This document shows positions 11,955-24,048 of a stretch of DNA of 64,000 nt, piece after piece (positions within the stretch are counted from its first letter, which is position 1; each line of letters starts with the position of its first letter). The notes below the pieces were generated by a model that was not told where the DNA came from, made no database searches, and saw nothing but the letters and a program-made list of their open reading frames with translations. The DNA comes from Liolophura sinensis (lineage: Eukaryota; Mollusca; Polyplacophora; Chitonida; Chitonidae), in NCBI RefSeq assembly GCF_032854445.1, contig NC_088299.1, forward strand, positions 2,333,001-2,397,000, given 5' to 3'. The position numbers and the translations under genes are program-made.

Positions 11955-14459
11955 ATTACGACGTGGTATGAATTCTGGAGCTTTCGGGCGCTGAAAACCT
12001 TGTGTTTATTATGCTCGGCTCTATTACATATAGTCGAGAGATACGGATTCACTGAAAATAAGAAATATATTGAGGTTTCATTCGTGTCTCTTCCTTATAA
12101 AAACTAACCGTCTCTCCGTAATTGTTTACTATCTGCTGTTTTCACAATTCCACAGCCCTCTACTCATAAATACTGACTTGGAATTCGCTGGCTTGTGGTT
12201 GCAAAATTGTAAGCGTTGAAACATTTCTGAACTGTTAACTACATGACACTACCAACGTTGCAAAGCCTTAAAAAATAATCTGACTCTGGTTGTGAGAATT
12301 TGTGCAAATTTCACATAGGTGATAGCATACGCTTTGTCACACTTTCACTGCCGTCTTTTTCCCATCAAGAATGCCTTTGTCTACTAATTTATAATGTATA
12401 AGACAGTGTCTGCCATCTGCCGCTTTCACGATTGCAAAGAGCTGCGCTGTCCATACCTACCACCCACGTGACTGTCAATTTAGGTTATGGTGTACTGTAT
12501 TTCCAGATAAACCAATCAGATCGAATCCTTATATTAACTCTGCATGGGGTAGCAAATGACGACAAGTAAAGAATTTACGAAGTTTACGACCAACACAAAG
12601 CGAAATTAGATTGTCAAGATAGGGGCAACCACTCGCAGATAATGTGACCAAATTCCAGGAAAATCTTTAACCACGTCTCCGTAATTATATACATAGGAAT
12701 CTGTTCCCATCCATGAAGGGATTCTCAGTCCTGTGTCTAAGGTAATAACGATTCATCGGTAATGAGCTTAAGGACAAAAACACAATCTCATGTTTTCATC
12801 CAGATCTATATTTTGAAATTGAATACAGTATTTTAATAAAATGGCGAACTGAGGAAAAGACCGGATATTTTTCGATATTTTTGTTGATTCTGTTCAATTT
12901 GCAAACGATAAAATAAGCCTTAACACTTTGCTATAGGACACACCGGGTGAACATGCCAATTAGATCTGCTTGAAAAAAAAAGAGATGAATTTTCGTCTTC
13001 ACAGGAGAGCATATTTGAGATCATTTTGGTTATAAAGGACAATCCGTTTCATGATAAATTATTGCTCCGCTGGGCAAAAACAAGAAATTGGAATTTGCGT
13101 GTGGTGAAACTTCCTTAATAATAACTCTGCATATAAAACAGCAAAAAAAAAAAACCCCGAAAATTCAATGATTTGGGTCCTATTTTCTTTGCGATAGACC
13201 GATTCTCGCGGAAGAGACATTAGTGATGTTTTAGACTCTGCACAAGCGGCATTCATGTCAGACTGCGCACCCAATTTCTTCCCAAGGTTTAGAGTGTATC
13301 TGATGACAGATTGGCCTGGCAATATTTTTGATTTAAAAATTAAAGAATTTCTACTGAAAGCGTTTTTCGGAAGCATTTCTGATGCATTAACTGGTAATCA
13401 ATAACTTTTGATGTAGAATGAAATAATAACATTTTACACAGAATTTTGTGAACGCCACAAATGCTAAATTTTGATGTGAATTTTGATTTTCACGATAGTG
13501 AATGACCTATTCGATCATTGATTATGTCCACACACTTATTGTATCAAACAAGAATACTTTGAAAGGTCTTCTTAAAACATGGACGACCTCTCTTGTCATT
13601 GTCAAAATAAACAGCTTACATGGTCGCTGCTCCGGTTTTGGTCAACTTTGCCATGCCACCCATATAGACACATTTCGAGTGAAATATTAATCATTTTAAA
13701 CAAGTCATCTTTTATCAGACAACACACGGTGTATTGCCAGTGGTATATAAGGATAGTCATTGGTCAGGTCATCCATATTAATACAAAAAAAACAAGACTA
13801 AAATTATGCGGGGATGAACTCTTAATATACAAACAGATAACTGAGATTGTATGTTCTCCAATATAACGATCGTGGCTTTCTTGGAAGCGATAGTAGTAAA
13901 TTACGCCCTCTCAGGAGGGAATATCTCTGTCGTCACCAATGATCTCAAGGTGTGAAAGGGAAACCCATAGAAAATGAAGAAAGAGTAACAGACTAATCTT
14001 GTACAATTCCTTTCCTCGTTTTGGTTGATATGGCCACCAATAAAACACAGTGATCGTTCTCACGTGTAATCTGCATTTTGAAAGACTAAGGTAGGCCTAC
14101 CCTATTAGCATTGTGTTACTACACTGGGGACTAAGATTACTAATCTTAAGTTTACTTCTGCTTAATACCTTTACATCAAAGAGATCCCTATCAGACACCC
14201 TCGACAACTAAGCCGGTAAACTTCCTGTGGAAGAGGCGAACTGATGTGAATAGATCCAAAGCGGATGCGACGGACAAAGAGAACCAAGTGAACCAGATGT
14301 TTGGACTGACATTTGGTACGGATACAAAAACCTTTTGTGGATTCTTCTAAGAGCTCCAGAACAACAGATATGGTCTATGGCGACATTGTTGTATGTAACT
14401 ATACCTAGTGTATGTGTTTCTTTGACAGTTGTGGAGTTTTCCATGTATTCTAATTGTAA

Positions 14460-15010
14460 TTTCATATTCCATTAAATGCATACCACACAGCCCCTAAGGC
14501 CACAAGGTGGGCTCCACTACAGTTACTACTGTTAGTAATCCTACAAATATTTATTATACAGCTATCCGTGTTACAAATACACACAGCATAACACACTTCT
14601 ACAGGTTAGAAAATCTTTGAATTGAACAGTGTCATCGATATATGTATATACCTAGTTGAAAACAAGTTTGTTACTTTCGAATGTAAAAGCATCATTTCCT
14701 TTTAGGAGAATATTGTACTCTTGTACTTGTACTCCTGCTGACATTAATTCGCCAGAGTAATCTGCATACAGTAGATTAAGCGGGGCAGTTTTAAGCCAAC
14801 TTTTCTTAAAGGAATCGTATTTGTGTACTAATTTCGGACTCCATCGCACTCCAGTCACCAGTGGTTCGGGGTAGAAAAAATTTCCTAAACATTTTATATG
14901 TGTGTAGCGGTGTTTCAATTTCCTGATGGTCTGACAGGTTTCTCCAAGCTTCCAGTATACAAAGGTAACGGGAGCAGCTTTCCAGTGCTTATACTGGCAG
15001 TAGTTTGTCG
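14460..15010. other. Spacer after V2, nothing recognised
   Basis: AT-rich sequence with short ORFs only. It leads into the tRNA-like sequence at 15013. Confidence 0.4.
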
Positions 15011-15012
15011 GT

Positions 15013-15098
15013 ATTTCCCTTTAGCTCAGCTGGTAGAGCACAGGGTTAGACCTGGTGAGACCTGGGTTAGAATTTTGTTGTGTTCCACGCAGGGAAAT
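15013..15098 (+). other. tRNA-like sequence (pseudo-tRNA or SINE head)
   Basis: An 8 bp perfect acceptor-like stem (ATTTCCCT at 15013-15020, AGGGAAAT at 15091-15098) encloses a good pol III A box, TTAGCTCAGCTGGTAGAGC, whose D-stem GCTC/GAGC is intact. A CAGG/CCTG anticodon-like stem follows, but with an irregular loop. The B box is degraded: GGGTTAGAATTTTG where a functional tRNA has GGTTCGAATCC, and the T-stem does not close. At 86 bases it is longer than most tRNAs. I read it as a tRNA pseudogene or the head of a tRNA-derived SINE. No anticodon is assigned. Confidence 0.6.
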
Positions 15099-15099
15099 C

Positions 15100-16021
15100 C
15101 TTCAATCATTATAGAATTATTAAAGCAAACAATGTGAATGCTTGTTTCACAGTGCTGTTTTTGTTTTGTGCTGCCAATAAATCCAATTATTTATCCTAAT
15201 TTTCCGTCGCTTGTATACTTGAACGTCTCAGGTGATGACATATACTTTGTCCCATTTTCAACAAAGCCCAGGTGCGAGTGAGGTATACATCTAGATTTCT
15301 TTACTTTGCTTTGAAGCACTGAAGATGTATATCATATATGCACAATGGGGTACAGTTCATTTCATTGAAGACAGTCTCCTGACAACCATTCACGGTTCGT
15401 AATAAAGCCAAATTGGTATGTTCCATAACGATCAATCTTAGATCAGTGAGTGTATTCCACACTCATCCCAAAGCTAATCTATCGCCAATCTGGGTGCATT
15501 TACGTGCAGAGTCAGTGTTGGAAGAACAGCAGGTGCCATGACAATGGAAACATGTTCAAGTAGACTATAACAATTAACTTTTGTTGAAGAACGTCCTAAT
15601 TCTATAGGTTGGAGCGAAAAACAGCCTCCAGATACAGTTTACATCAAGCTTGTCAGCATAGGAATCTTTAATCCCATGTTGATAATGGATTCAAAACCTG
15701 CAGCGAAGGAAAAGGTACGTAGCAATGTCCGGACGGAAGAACCTTTATTAAAAGCAGCATTGATATCTGCGGTAATGCATCGACAACATGCCAACCAGCT
15801 AATGACCTATCACCGTTTGCCTGTTCCATTGTGTTTCCTAGACAACCCCACTACATGGAATGAATGGGACGCGTGAGACACTGAGATACAAGCATCTGGT
15901 CTGCTTTGTTGATGCAGAGAGTTAAGGATACGGAGCGACTTATCGAATAAATTTATATTATCAAAGAGACATTCTGACACAGCTAGATCCAAAAATTTGC
16001 CCACTACTGACAGAAAAATAA
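15100..16021. other. Spacer before the Tc1-like element, nothing recognised
   Basis: Short ORFs at 15676-15876 (+) and 15810-16004 (-) overlap in antisense and have no recognisable motif. No repeat structure was seen. Confidence 0.4.
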
Positions 16022-16023
16022 TA

Positions 16024-16051
16024 TACTACCAGGCAAAAGAAAGGTTTCACC
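16024..16051 (+). repeat. Left terminal inverted repeat of the Tc1-like element
   Basis: Pairs with 17289-17316; about 26 of 28 positions match the reverse complement of the right end. The neighbouring TA at 16022-16023 is the presumed target duplication. Confidence 0.93.
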
Positions 16052-16289
16052 CACTTCTTGAGCCCATAAAACAAAAACAAAGGCAGATATAAGAATTAAG
16101 AAGATTGGTTTATGAACAAGAATCATTGTGAAATATTCTCTCAAAAAGGCTTTAAAATATTGGCATTCAAATGGCCACAAAACACAATGAAAGAGAAAAG
16201 GGGTCAGAAGAAAAAATTACACAAATGTAAAGTTAACTGGCAAGTGCATGTAAAGTCACAGTATCCACAGAAATGAAGGACTACAGTCA

Positions 16290-17031
16290 TCAGTAGCGAG
16301 TGTGGCCATCCTAGGCATCAATGCAAGCAAGCACACGCCTCCGCATTGACGTCGTCAGTCGCCGGATGACGTCAACAGGGATAACGTTCTATAGGTTTAA
16401 CAGAGCTTGCTCAAGTTCCTGTTGGTTAGTTGGAGGAGGCACCAGCTGTCTCAAACGGCGGTCAAGGTGATCCAAGAGATGCTCAATGGGGTTCATGTCT
16501 GGTGAGTTGGCTGGCCAGGGCAACACGATAACGTTTGCGGTCTCGAGGTAGTCTGTAACAACGCGGGCAGTGTGAGGTCTTGCGTTGTCGTGTTGCAAGA
16601 TCGATCCTCTTGGCTGTCGTTGGAGGAAAGGAACGACTCAGTACCTCATCAACGTATCGCTGGCCAGTCAGATTACCTTGCACAATAACCAGCTGCGTCT
16701 TCATTTGGTCACAAATCCCTCCCCAAACCATGACGCCTCCGCCTCCAAACGGATAAACCTCTCTTACGCAGTTTGGCGCGAGACGCTCGCCTCTTCGTCG
16801 GAAAATTCGAACTCTGCCATCGTTCCTGAATAGACAGAACCTGCTCTCGTCTGTAAACAGCACTCTCGCCCAGTCACGTCGCTGCCACCGACGTACAATA
16901 CGTGCCCATCGCAATCTGCGTTGACGGTGTAAAAGGGTCAAGGCCATCCCACGGAAGGGGCGGTAAAGTCGTAAACCAGCTGAACGAAGACGACGCAGTG
17001 TTGTTCTGGGGCTGATGACATGGCCTAGTGC
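16290..17031 (-). pseudogene. Tc1-like transposase, frameshifted, with in-frame stops
   Basis: Derived from a cut-and-paste DDE transposase. Read on the minus strand, the order is: the last part of the DNA-binding region (ISPRTT...RRLRSAGL, about 16960-17016), the LHRQRRLRWAR linker, the catalytic domain with its first Asp in TDESRF, then RRGERLAPNC and GGGVMVWGGI, the second Asp in HDNARPH, LPWPANSPD, and the catalytic Glu in NPIEH. All three DDE residues are still visible. Defects: the first ~100 codons are not recognisable, and two stops (17032-17034 and 17038-17040) lie just upstream of the preserved part. A frameshift near 16632-16645 separates YVDEVLS from VPFLQRQPRG. In-frame TAG codons occur at 16389-16391 (replacing the usual Trp) and 16311-16313 before the likely original stop at 16290-16292, next to GHTRY. 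The copy cannot make a full transposase. Confidence 0.93.
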
Positions 17032-17288
17032 CTAGTGCTATACTGTTTGTGTTTTTTCGGTCACTGAATGTCTGCTCTTTCGAGCAAGAGTATTTATGCA
17101 ACATTACTGCACGTGCATCACAAGCCATGCTTCAAAAGGACGTCTTGCATGTGGTCGCAATTTCACAATTCCAATTGCTGCGTTCGTGACGATGCGTTCT
17201 GGTAGAGGAAACGATGCAGTCATACACTAAGTCCTGCTTAGACTCAAACCCGGAACCGCGCTTTTACTGTTTTTATGACAAAAAATAC

Positions 17289-17316
17289 GGTGAAACCTTT
17301 CTTTTGCCTGGTAGTT
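17289..17316 (-). repeat. Right terminal inverted repeat of the Tc1-like element
   Basis: Reverse complement of the left repeat with one mismatch at the outer base and one at the inner end. It is followed by TA at 17317-17318. Confidence 0.93.
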
Positions 17317-17318
17317 TA

Positions 17319-18960
17319 CTATTCATTTCTGTCCTATCTGAAACGTTAAAAAAAAGGACCCGTACCTCAATTTAAATCACCACCAAAAATATAATGAACA
17401 GGTTCTTTGCCCAACGGCCGCCTTAGCACAAAACTGACGCTCACAGTTTTTGGGGGGTGGGGGTGGGGGGTAACTTTCAGACATAAAGAAGTACAAACGA
17501 TGGGGAAATCGTAACCTAACCTAACCTAATCGTAAAAAGAGTTGTCTTTTGCATTTATTATTGCTTGCAAGACAGTCTTTTTGGCTCAGACAATTTCAAG
17601 AGCATGGAAAACGAGAACTCATCTGCTTTAAATCGTAAGTTGGTCGCGCATGTAACCCAGGTTCTTTACAACTTGTTCCAGTTGGTACAAGGGGCGCAAT
17701 ACACTGTCACCAGATGATGAAAAAACACAGTCCAAGTCAGTCACCCTCAGCCATCAATTTATTTCAACACCTTCGGGTACCTAAAAATGCCAGACTAAAA
17801 CAAACTGTATTGTTTCCATTTCAAACATCATAAAATTTGACTCATGCAAGATAAAGGGTTAACATATCAAGCTAAAACTGTTAATACAAATTCAGGCTTA
17901 GAACAATCTCGTTTGTTTCAAGTAAAGATAATGACCTTTAGCCCATACTAATGACTAGTCAGCCAATATATGCAAATTATGGCCTTATACCTGTCATAAA
18001 AACAAATGATTAAACTAATAAAAAAACTTTTAACGATCATCATTGAAAAACATGTTCAGAAATCAGTGTGTCCCCGATGTAACACACTTTATCACTACTT
18101 GTACTGTAAATCAGCAATGAACAGTCTGTGGAATTATTTCAGTTGAACTGTTGCATTCATGCATTCATCCTATTCTGTAACATGAAGGAACACGAACACG
18201 AACATACTTTTGCAACAACATTGAAGCACAGCATAATAAAACATGATGTTAAAGTTTCACCGGCATCGAGACAGCTTCATTAAAATACGCAACAACAACC
18301 GATTCAACAGTGTAGTTCTCAGAATTTCGTGAATTTCTCAGAATTGGGTCAGGCTCATTTCAAATCTGTCCACACTACATAATGTCATGTCTCTGACAGG
18401 TTTCGCCCCATCTAAATACTCATCTCAGCATATGCAACAGACATTATTAGGATGTATTTATTAATCGTACGTTTATCGTCCAGTGAATGGTTAGAGATAG
18501 CAATCAGAGAATGCTATCTGGCTATGGACTATAAATTCAAGGAAATTACTAACAGGGATTTGTAACAGGATTATGAAAACACTGAAGTATGGTAACAGTG
18601 CATACATGTTAGACATGTTGCCGATCTATGCAACATTCGCGTCATGATTTTACTCACCTCCCGTGTGAGAAAATGGACACAACAATGTAACTTAAAAGGC
18701 CATAAGTGAATGTCATGTTTTGTCAGCCAGCAAACTGCACGATATCCAACCGGGAAAAGTTCAGAAAAGTTTCAGTTTCTCCCGCCGTCTGACATCAACA
18801 CTTCCGAAAAACATGTACATTAACATATGTCTAACAAGATCAATGGAAAGGTCTATTTTCTAACGATACAAGTACAACTTATGTTGTACCGTTTTTCAAC
18901 TGAAAAGAAACAAAAATTATTTACAGAAAGTGTAAAGGAACAGCTATAAATGGATATACA
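17319..18960. other. Spacer with a G-rich tract and a small V fragment
   Basis: A quadruplex-prone G tract lies at about 17451-17470 (GGGGGGTGGGGGTGGGGGG). About 17555-17640 resembles V1 near 6695-6755 (GCTCAGAC.ATT, GAACTCATCTGCTTT). The rest is AT-rich with no recognised feature. Confidence 0.45.
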
Positions 18961-18964
18961 TTCA

Positions 18965-19730
18965 TTAGAATTCGCCCATGAACACATTCAGTCCCTCACC
19001 GCATGCTTCAATAATACAAAATGTGTTTCCCTAGATGCACGACCCTTGGGTCATTTAGATCCATTGATTATAACCTGGTAAATACCGGTTTTACCTGAGA
19101 AAATCACGCGAGCCGGGAGGGCGCGAGCTCATCTGTTTTGACTCTTGTGAACAACTAATATGTACAGGCAAACATGATGTAATTTACACCAATCGGAAAA
19201 GTCGTATCTGTTTATTGGCAGACTCTCCGAATAAAGTTTAACCATTCATTTTCTTGTCTCTTCTATTCCCCATTCTGATTATTCAGTTAATTTTCGCCAC
19301 CATAGAAAACTTCTTCAACCCATTAATACCGCAAAGAAGGACTTTCCATTCGGACACTTTCCATACAAAAAGAAAAACGAAAAAGGAAAATAAATGGTTT
19401 TCAGTGCGGTAGTAGGGTTCAGCGGAAAGTGTGTGGAGAGACTTCAAAGCCAAAAGGCTTTTATCAATATAAACACTCGTCAGGTAAATATCAAACCATT
19501 CGATGTGCCTCCTTTGATCCCAGCCGATTTCTTACGTCCTCAAGGGGGGCCTATGCAATCTTTCTGCCTCATGTCGAGTTCATTCAGTAAATGTTTATTT
19601 TGGAGAACTAATTTTCTCATCATTCATTTGCCGCGTATCCAGCCTGTGTGAAATGTAAAAGTCAGTAGGAAAAAAACTTCAGAAGAAGACAGATAGAATC
19701 TCATATCAAAGTGAACTCTTAAGTCTGATA
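18965..19730 (+). repeat. V unit, copy V3 (partial)
   Basis: Landmarks: CCATTGATTATAACCTGGTAA near 19060, TTTACCTGAGAAAATCACG near 19090, GCGCGAGCTCATCTG, AATTTACACC, GTTTATTGGCAGACTCTCC, the AATATAAACACTCGTCAGGT motif near 19466 and GAGTTCATTCAGTAAATG near 19577. These match V1 6676-7200 and V5 25580-26070 in the same order. The unit ends early, into SINE C and SINE A sequence. Confidence 0.75.
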
Positions 19731-19877
19731 CTCACTTTTTGTATTCTAAAACGTGCAAATGAGGCGAGGGTGAGGTGTATGGTTAAGCCTGGAGCTTCCG
19801 CTGCTAGAATTGTCCCGTGGGTTGTCCCAAAAGCCAACAAGCCATGAACCGGTTAAATTATGGGAGAACGTTTGACA

Positions 19878-20030
19878 GCCATTGGCCGAGTTGAAGCGCT
19901 TCCTACTCTCAACACCCTCCCTTCCTCCGGCCTTTTTCCTCCACACATAAACATGACTTCCATCAAAAATTATGAAATATTCTTGACATACTGTACATAA
20001 ATCAGTTTGAAATAAATAAACTTGAGACAC
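19878..20030 (+). mobile_element. SINE C copy in V3
   Basis: A tRNA-like A box remnant (TTGGCCGAGTTGAAGCG) is followed by CCTCCCTTCCTCCGGCC, TTTTTCCTCCACACATAAAC, ATGAAATATTCTTGACATAC and an AAATAAATAAA tail. The closest relative in the window is 26227-26420, at the homologous position of V5. Confidence 0.65.
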
Positions 20031-20403
20031 TTTATCAATTTTGAAACTCAGTTCTTGCCCAGGGCTTCCTGACATCGATGTTAGTATATCGGCATTACGC
20101 TGTCCAGCTGATTACCTATCCATCACCCGTGCAGCTGTTTACACCATTTAATGCGTTTGTTGGACAACTCCACTGCGTGACTCAGATCATGCTTACTGCG
20201 TGGCAAATCCTCATATGCCAGGCTCAGATCAAGTGCTGGGCGTTGTATTCTCAGTGTACTGTGTATAGTGTACGTATTCGGCGTTTAGACTGTCCTGCAC
20301 CAAGGAAAAACGGCTGTGACATGGCTGAAATAATGTCCACAAGAAAGCTAGAAAGGTATATTTTTCAGCTTTCAGATTTGAATGCTAAATCTTCGATTTT
20401 GGA

Positions 20404-20518
20404 TCTGCGGACGGCTGTGGGTTTCTCCCCAATTTCCCCCCACCATAAAGCTGGCCGTGGTTGCACGAGTGAAATATTCTTGAGTACAACGTAAAACAAC
20501 CATCAAATAAATAAATAA
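20404..20518 (+). mobile_element. SINE A, 5'-truncated copy
   Basis: CTGCGGACGGCTGTGGGTTT, CCCCACCATAAAGCTGGCC, GTGAAATATTCTTGAGTAC and a CATCAAATAAATAAATAA tail. The tRNA-related head is missing. The sequence differs clearly from other A copies, which suggests an old insertion. Confidence 0.88.
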
Positions 20519-22409
20519 TTTTCATTAATCCGTTCCAGTTTCTTACTTTATGTACTTGCTTAATTCATTGGTGTGGTGTGTTGAAGTTTGTTCTGGAAAT
20601 GGCGTTTGCGATGACTGAACGAGAATATTTTGTTTTATGTCTGGTATATGTATACGAATATCTGCTGGGTTTTCATTATTATCCTCTTTTTTGTGGTAAA
20701 TTGAGGGGAGTATAAAATTATTTATTGCTAGTGAAACAAGACATTATGTAGGTCTGTGTAATAATTAGCCCTATGTTTATATAAAAAAGATCGCTGATGG
20801 CGTAGCGTTTTGTTTTGAACCCTATATATGACGTTATATTTGCCTTAAAACAGGCGACAGCAATCAGACACTACAGGATGTTAACTGTGAGAAATTAACG
20901 ATACGGGACACGTTTTCTAAAAAGTGTGCTCAACAGACACGAGATGTAAAACTAAAGCAAAATAATCTTCATGGCTCAGGTGAAAGCGTTCAAGATAAAA
21001 ATTCGGAATGTTCAGTTATATTGTGTAATAATAGTATTGTATGTATGTTAAAAAGTATAATATACATAATTAATATACAATTACTTCACCTATATATTAA
21101 ATTCTTGTCCAATCTCCATGAGGGTATTTTTTGCTGTTTGTTAACTGACACCTGCTCGGTGAAGAGCGGGATCCCTTTGGACATGTTTACGACACCATTA
21201 GATGATACACATTGGCACCTAGTTCTTATCCGCTGTATCCCCGTTGTTCTCTAAAAACTGCAATAAACCAATTTCTGATCTTGTCCAATTACATCTTGAG
21301 CGATTGATGCATCGGTTGGCGGTGTGGAACACCACTCAACTCTTTTTGTGTAAAAGCATTTGACTGTTTCTGGGACGTTTAAGCAGGTCAAATGGGCGTA
21401 CGTTATTGCTACGGCATCTCCAGCCAGAAACCATCTTCTGTGTTAGAGAGATTAGGGCTGACTCTGAGTCTCCCCCTGGGTGTCAGCATTGGATCCTCGA
21501 TGTAATGACGGTGGATAAACGGTGCGCGGGAGGAGTGTGTCATCACCGGTAATGGACTTCACTGGGAACAATACTCTTTGGTCAGATCGTCTTGATGGGT
21601 CTGCCTTTTGATGTGCTTTTGTCAGTAATGTGGAGGCGTTGTTCCCTGCGGTTTGACGGCAACTATTGTCAGACGATGAACCGAAACCGTTTCAACAGAA
21701 AGAAAGTGTAGATGAAGGTTTTCGCGACAAGTTCGTTTCTACAAAGTGTTTTATATCACTATGGACGACAAATATCTGGTGCAGAACAAAGTAATCTTGT
21801 TACAAGTACGTGAGGAACCCTTTGAGAGTCGACAAGCGCCCTTTTCTCTGACATAGGAGTGCTATTGAAATTTTTTCTTTTGATAAATGTACTTTCTTTT
21901 AAAGTGGTTTGTTTTCGGTTTTATTTTTATTTATAGATGCAGTCATACAAAATTATATTTTGGTTTCAAAACAGGACATCTAAGGTGGACGAAAATGACA
22001 TTTACAGATGCGGACTAAAACAATAACACGTGTATGGCAGCGGACAAACCTATAATACCCGACCCTAATATAACCAACAGGTGCAGTGCTTTGCACTGTT
22101 CACCAGTGATTATAAAAGTACAGTACAGAGAGTAGAACCAGGGCAGTAACGACAGTGTGGTAGTTGGAAAATGGTCACTAATATTACCGGTGAATTCCGG
22201 CCACTTGTCAGTTTACCTCAGTTAGGATAAATGCATGAACAGTAGCAACTTCAACATACCTAGCGCCATTGTTTAAAGAGAATTCGGTGAAAAGGATTCA
22301 GTGATATCAACTGCAACTTATCAGCCATCACTGACCCAAGATTACTAAAAAGTCGCATGTGAAATATTATCGATTGCTATGTCAGTGTCGTTTAAAATAC
22401 AAATCATTT

Positions 22410-23074
22410 GGTATTTACATCTTTCACACCTGTGTGCCACTTGGTATTTACACCTTACACACCTCTTTGTCACTTGGTATTTACACCTTACACATCTGTT
22501 TGTCACTTGGTATTTACACCTTAAACGTCTGTTTGTCACTTGTTATTTACATCTTTCACATCTGTGTGTCACTTGGTATTTACACCTTACACACCTCTTT
22601 GTCACTTGGTATTTACACCTCACACATCTGTTTGTCACTTGGTATTTACACCTTAAACGTCTGTTTGTCACTTGGTATTTACACCTTACACATCTGTTTG
22701 TCACTTGGTATTTACACCTTAAACGCCTGTTTGTCACTTGATATTTACATCTTTCACATCTGTGTGTCACTTGGTATTTACACCTTACACACCTCTTTGT
22801 CACTTGGTATTTACACCTCACACATCTGTTTGTCACTTGGTATTTACACCTTAAGCGTCTGTTTGTCACTTGGTATTTACATCTTTCACATCTGTGTGTC
22901 ACTTGTGGTATTTACACCTCACACATCTGTTTGTTACTTGGTATTTACACCTTACACATCTGTGTGTCACTTGGTATTTACACCTTACACATCTGTTTGT
23001 TACTTTGGTATTTACACCTTACACATCTGTTTGTCACTTGGTATTTATACCTTTATACACGTCTGTTTGTCGAG
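22410..23074 (+). repeat. 33-bp minisatellite, about 20 units, higher-order
   Basis: The unit is GGTATTTACACCTTACACAT followed by CTGTTTGTCACTT, 33 bp. Four variants, A to D, differ in their middle bases (ATCTTTCACATCTGTGTG, ACACCTCTTTG, CTCACACATCTGTTTG, TTAAACGTCTGTTTG). From 22410 they run A-B-C-D, A-B-C-D, C-D, A-B-C-D, A and then a less regular end. Unit starts fall every 33 bp until small indels after 22900. Because the period is a multiple of three and the unit lacks stops in several frames, both strands show long repetitive ORFs (22359-23102 +, 22379-22741 +, 22543-22902 -). I consider these artefacts. Confidence 0.95.
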
Positions 23075-23951
23075 AGACGCTGGATTAAACAGTAACCAGT
23101 AATTTTGTTATTGCTTCTATCCCAAACACTGATTACTGAGAAAATTTCTTCACCAGGAACGTCTCTTCCATATCATTTGTATCACAGGGAAGCACGTTGT
23201 ACACGGACACTTACAATAAAAGAAACAAAAGCTAGTGTCTCAATGCGGTAAATAAGTTCAACGAAAATGTGGAAGTTCATCAGATCCGAGATGAGTTTAT
23301 CAATATGAACGCTTGCCAGGTAAATAATGTCAGTGCTTTATTTGAAAACACCCCATCCCCCACCTCCACCCACACCTCCCCAAACACTCCCTTCTCTCTC
23401 TCAACTCTACAGGGTTTCATCCACACAAAAATCATGACCTGTTTAACAATTCCGTTCATCGTTTTGGTTAATATGCAACTCACTGATATAGGTCATTGCC
23501 ACGCAGTAAGAACATTGTAATCTGCATTCATCTGAAGATGGAATTCGCCTAAGTGAAATGCCATAAAGGGATTGTGTAAGATTCATGTGATTCATTAAAG
23601 TCCAACGGTACGGTATCAAAGAGACTTTCCAAAAACAAAAGCTCTACTCTGATCAAGTTTTAATGACACATATTTCATACAAAATGACTTTGTCTCCGGA
23701 TTCATCATACCGGTGTATAAGGCAGTGTCTACGATCTGTCGCCTTTACGGCCGGAAAGCGCTGTACTTATAAAGGTCATGCGCTAAACTTACAACCCACA
23801 TGGCTGTCAAATATGTAAAGGGGTGAGCTGTCAGCTAAATCAGCGGAGGTCGCTGTTTTCTTAAAATCGCGCCATTCCTTTGAGAACATATTCGAGATCA
23901 ATTTGATTATAAAGGATACTCTCTTCTGTGACAGAGTATTTCTCTGCTAGG

Positions 23952-24048
23952 CTGGGCCCGTTTTCCTTCCAACATAATGCTGGCCGCCGTCGTAGAAGTG
24001 AAATATTCTTGAGTACGGCGTGAAACACCAATCAAATAAATGAATAAT
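23952..24048 (+). mobile_element. SINE A, 5'-truncated copy in V4
   Basis: GGGCCCGTTTTCCTTCCAAC, TAATGCTGGCCGCCGTCGTA, AAATATTCTTGAGTACGGCG and an ATCAAATAAATGAATAA tail. The homologous positions of V2 (near 13070) and V5 (near 27245) continue without it, so it was inserted after V4 separated from them. Confidence 0.9.

Larger units (their letters stand above)
10100..14440 (+). repeat. V unit, copy V2
   Basis: Landmarks appear in V1 order: TCCAATTACATCTCGAGCGATT near 10500, GACGTTTAAGCTGATTGGAT near 10593, a G run at 10723-10746, ACCAGTACATTTGTT near 10991, GTCCATTCAGTAATTGCTTATTTTGG near 11262, GTGTCTGCCATCTGCCG near 12404, GATTCTGTTCAATT near 12886, AAGAGACATTAGTGATG near 13212, GGGGACTAAGATTACT near 14126 and GAGCTCCAGAACAAC near 14350. 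Reading frames shared with V1 are broken here by stops and indels. Confidence 0.8.
16022..17318 (-). mobile_element. Tc1/mariner-type DNA transposon with flanking TA
   Basis: Terminal inverted repeats of about 28 bp lie at 16024-16051 and 17289-17316, starting CTACCAGGCAAAAGAAAGG after one variable base, and differ at only the outermost and innermost positions. TA dinucleotides flank both ends (16022-16023 and 17317-17318), as expected for the Tc1 target duplication. The element is about 1.29 kb, a normal Tc1 size, and carries a decayed transposase on the minus strand. It sits in the spacer between V2 and V3. Confidence 0.93.

Noticed and set aside
17512-17529. CCTAA repeats that could be telomeric
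   Set aside because: Only three to four pentamers, and the expected mollusc repeat is CCCTAA. Most likely chance.
22359-23102. 247-codon ORF with LSLGIYTLHIC repeats, plus antisense repeat ORFs
   Set aside because: The frame exists only because a 33-bp minisatellite lacks stops. Three frames over both strands are open at once, and indels at the right end are tolerated nowhere.
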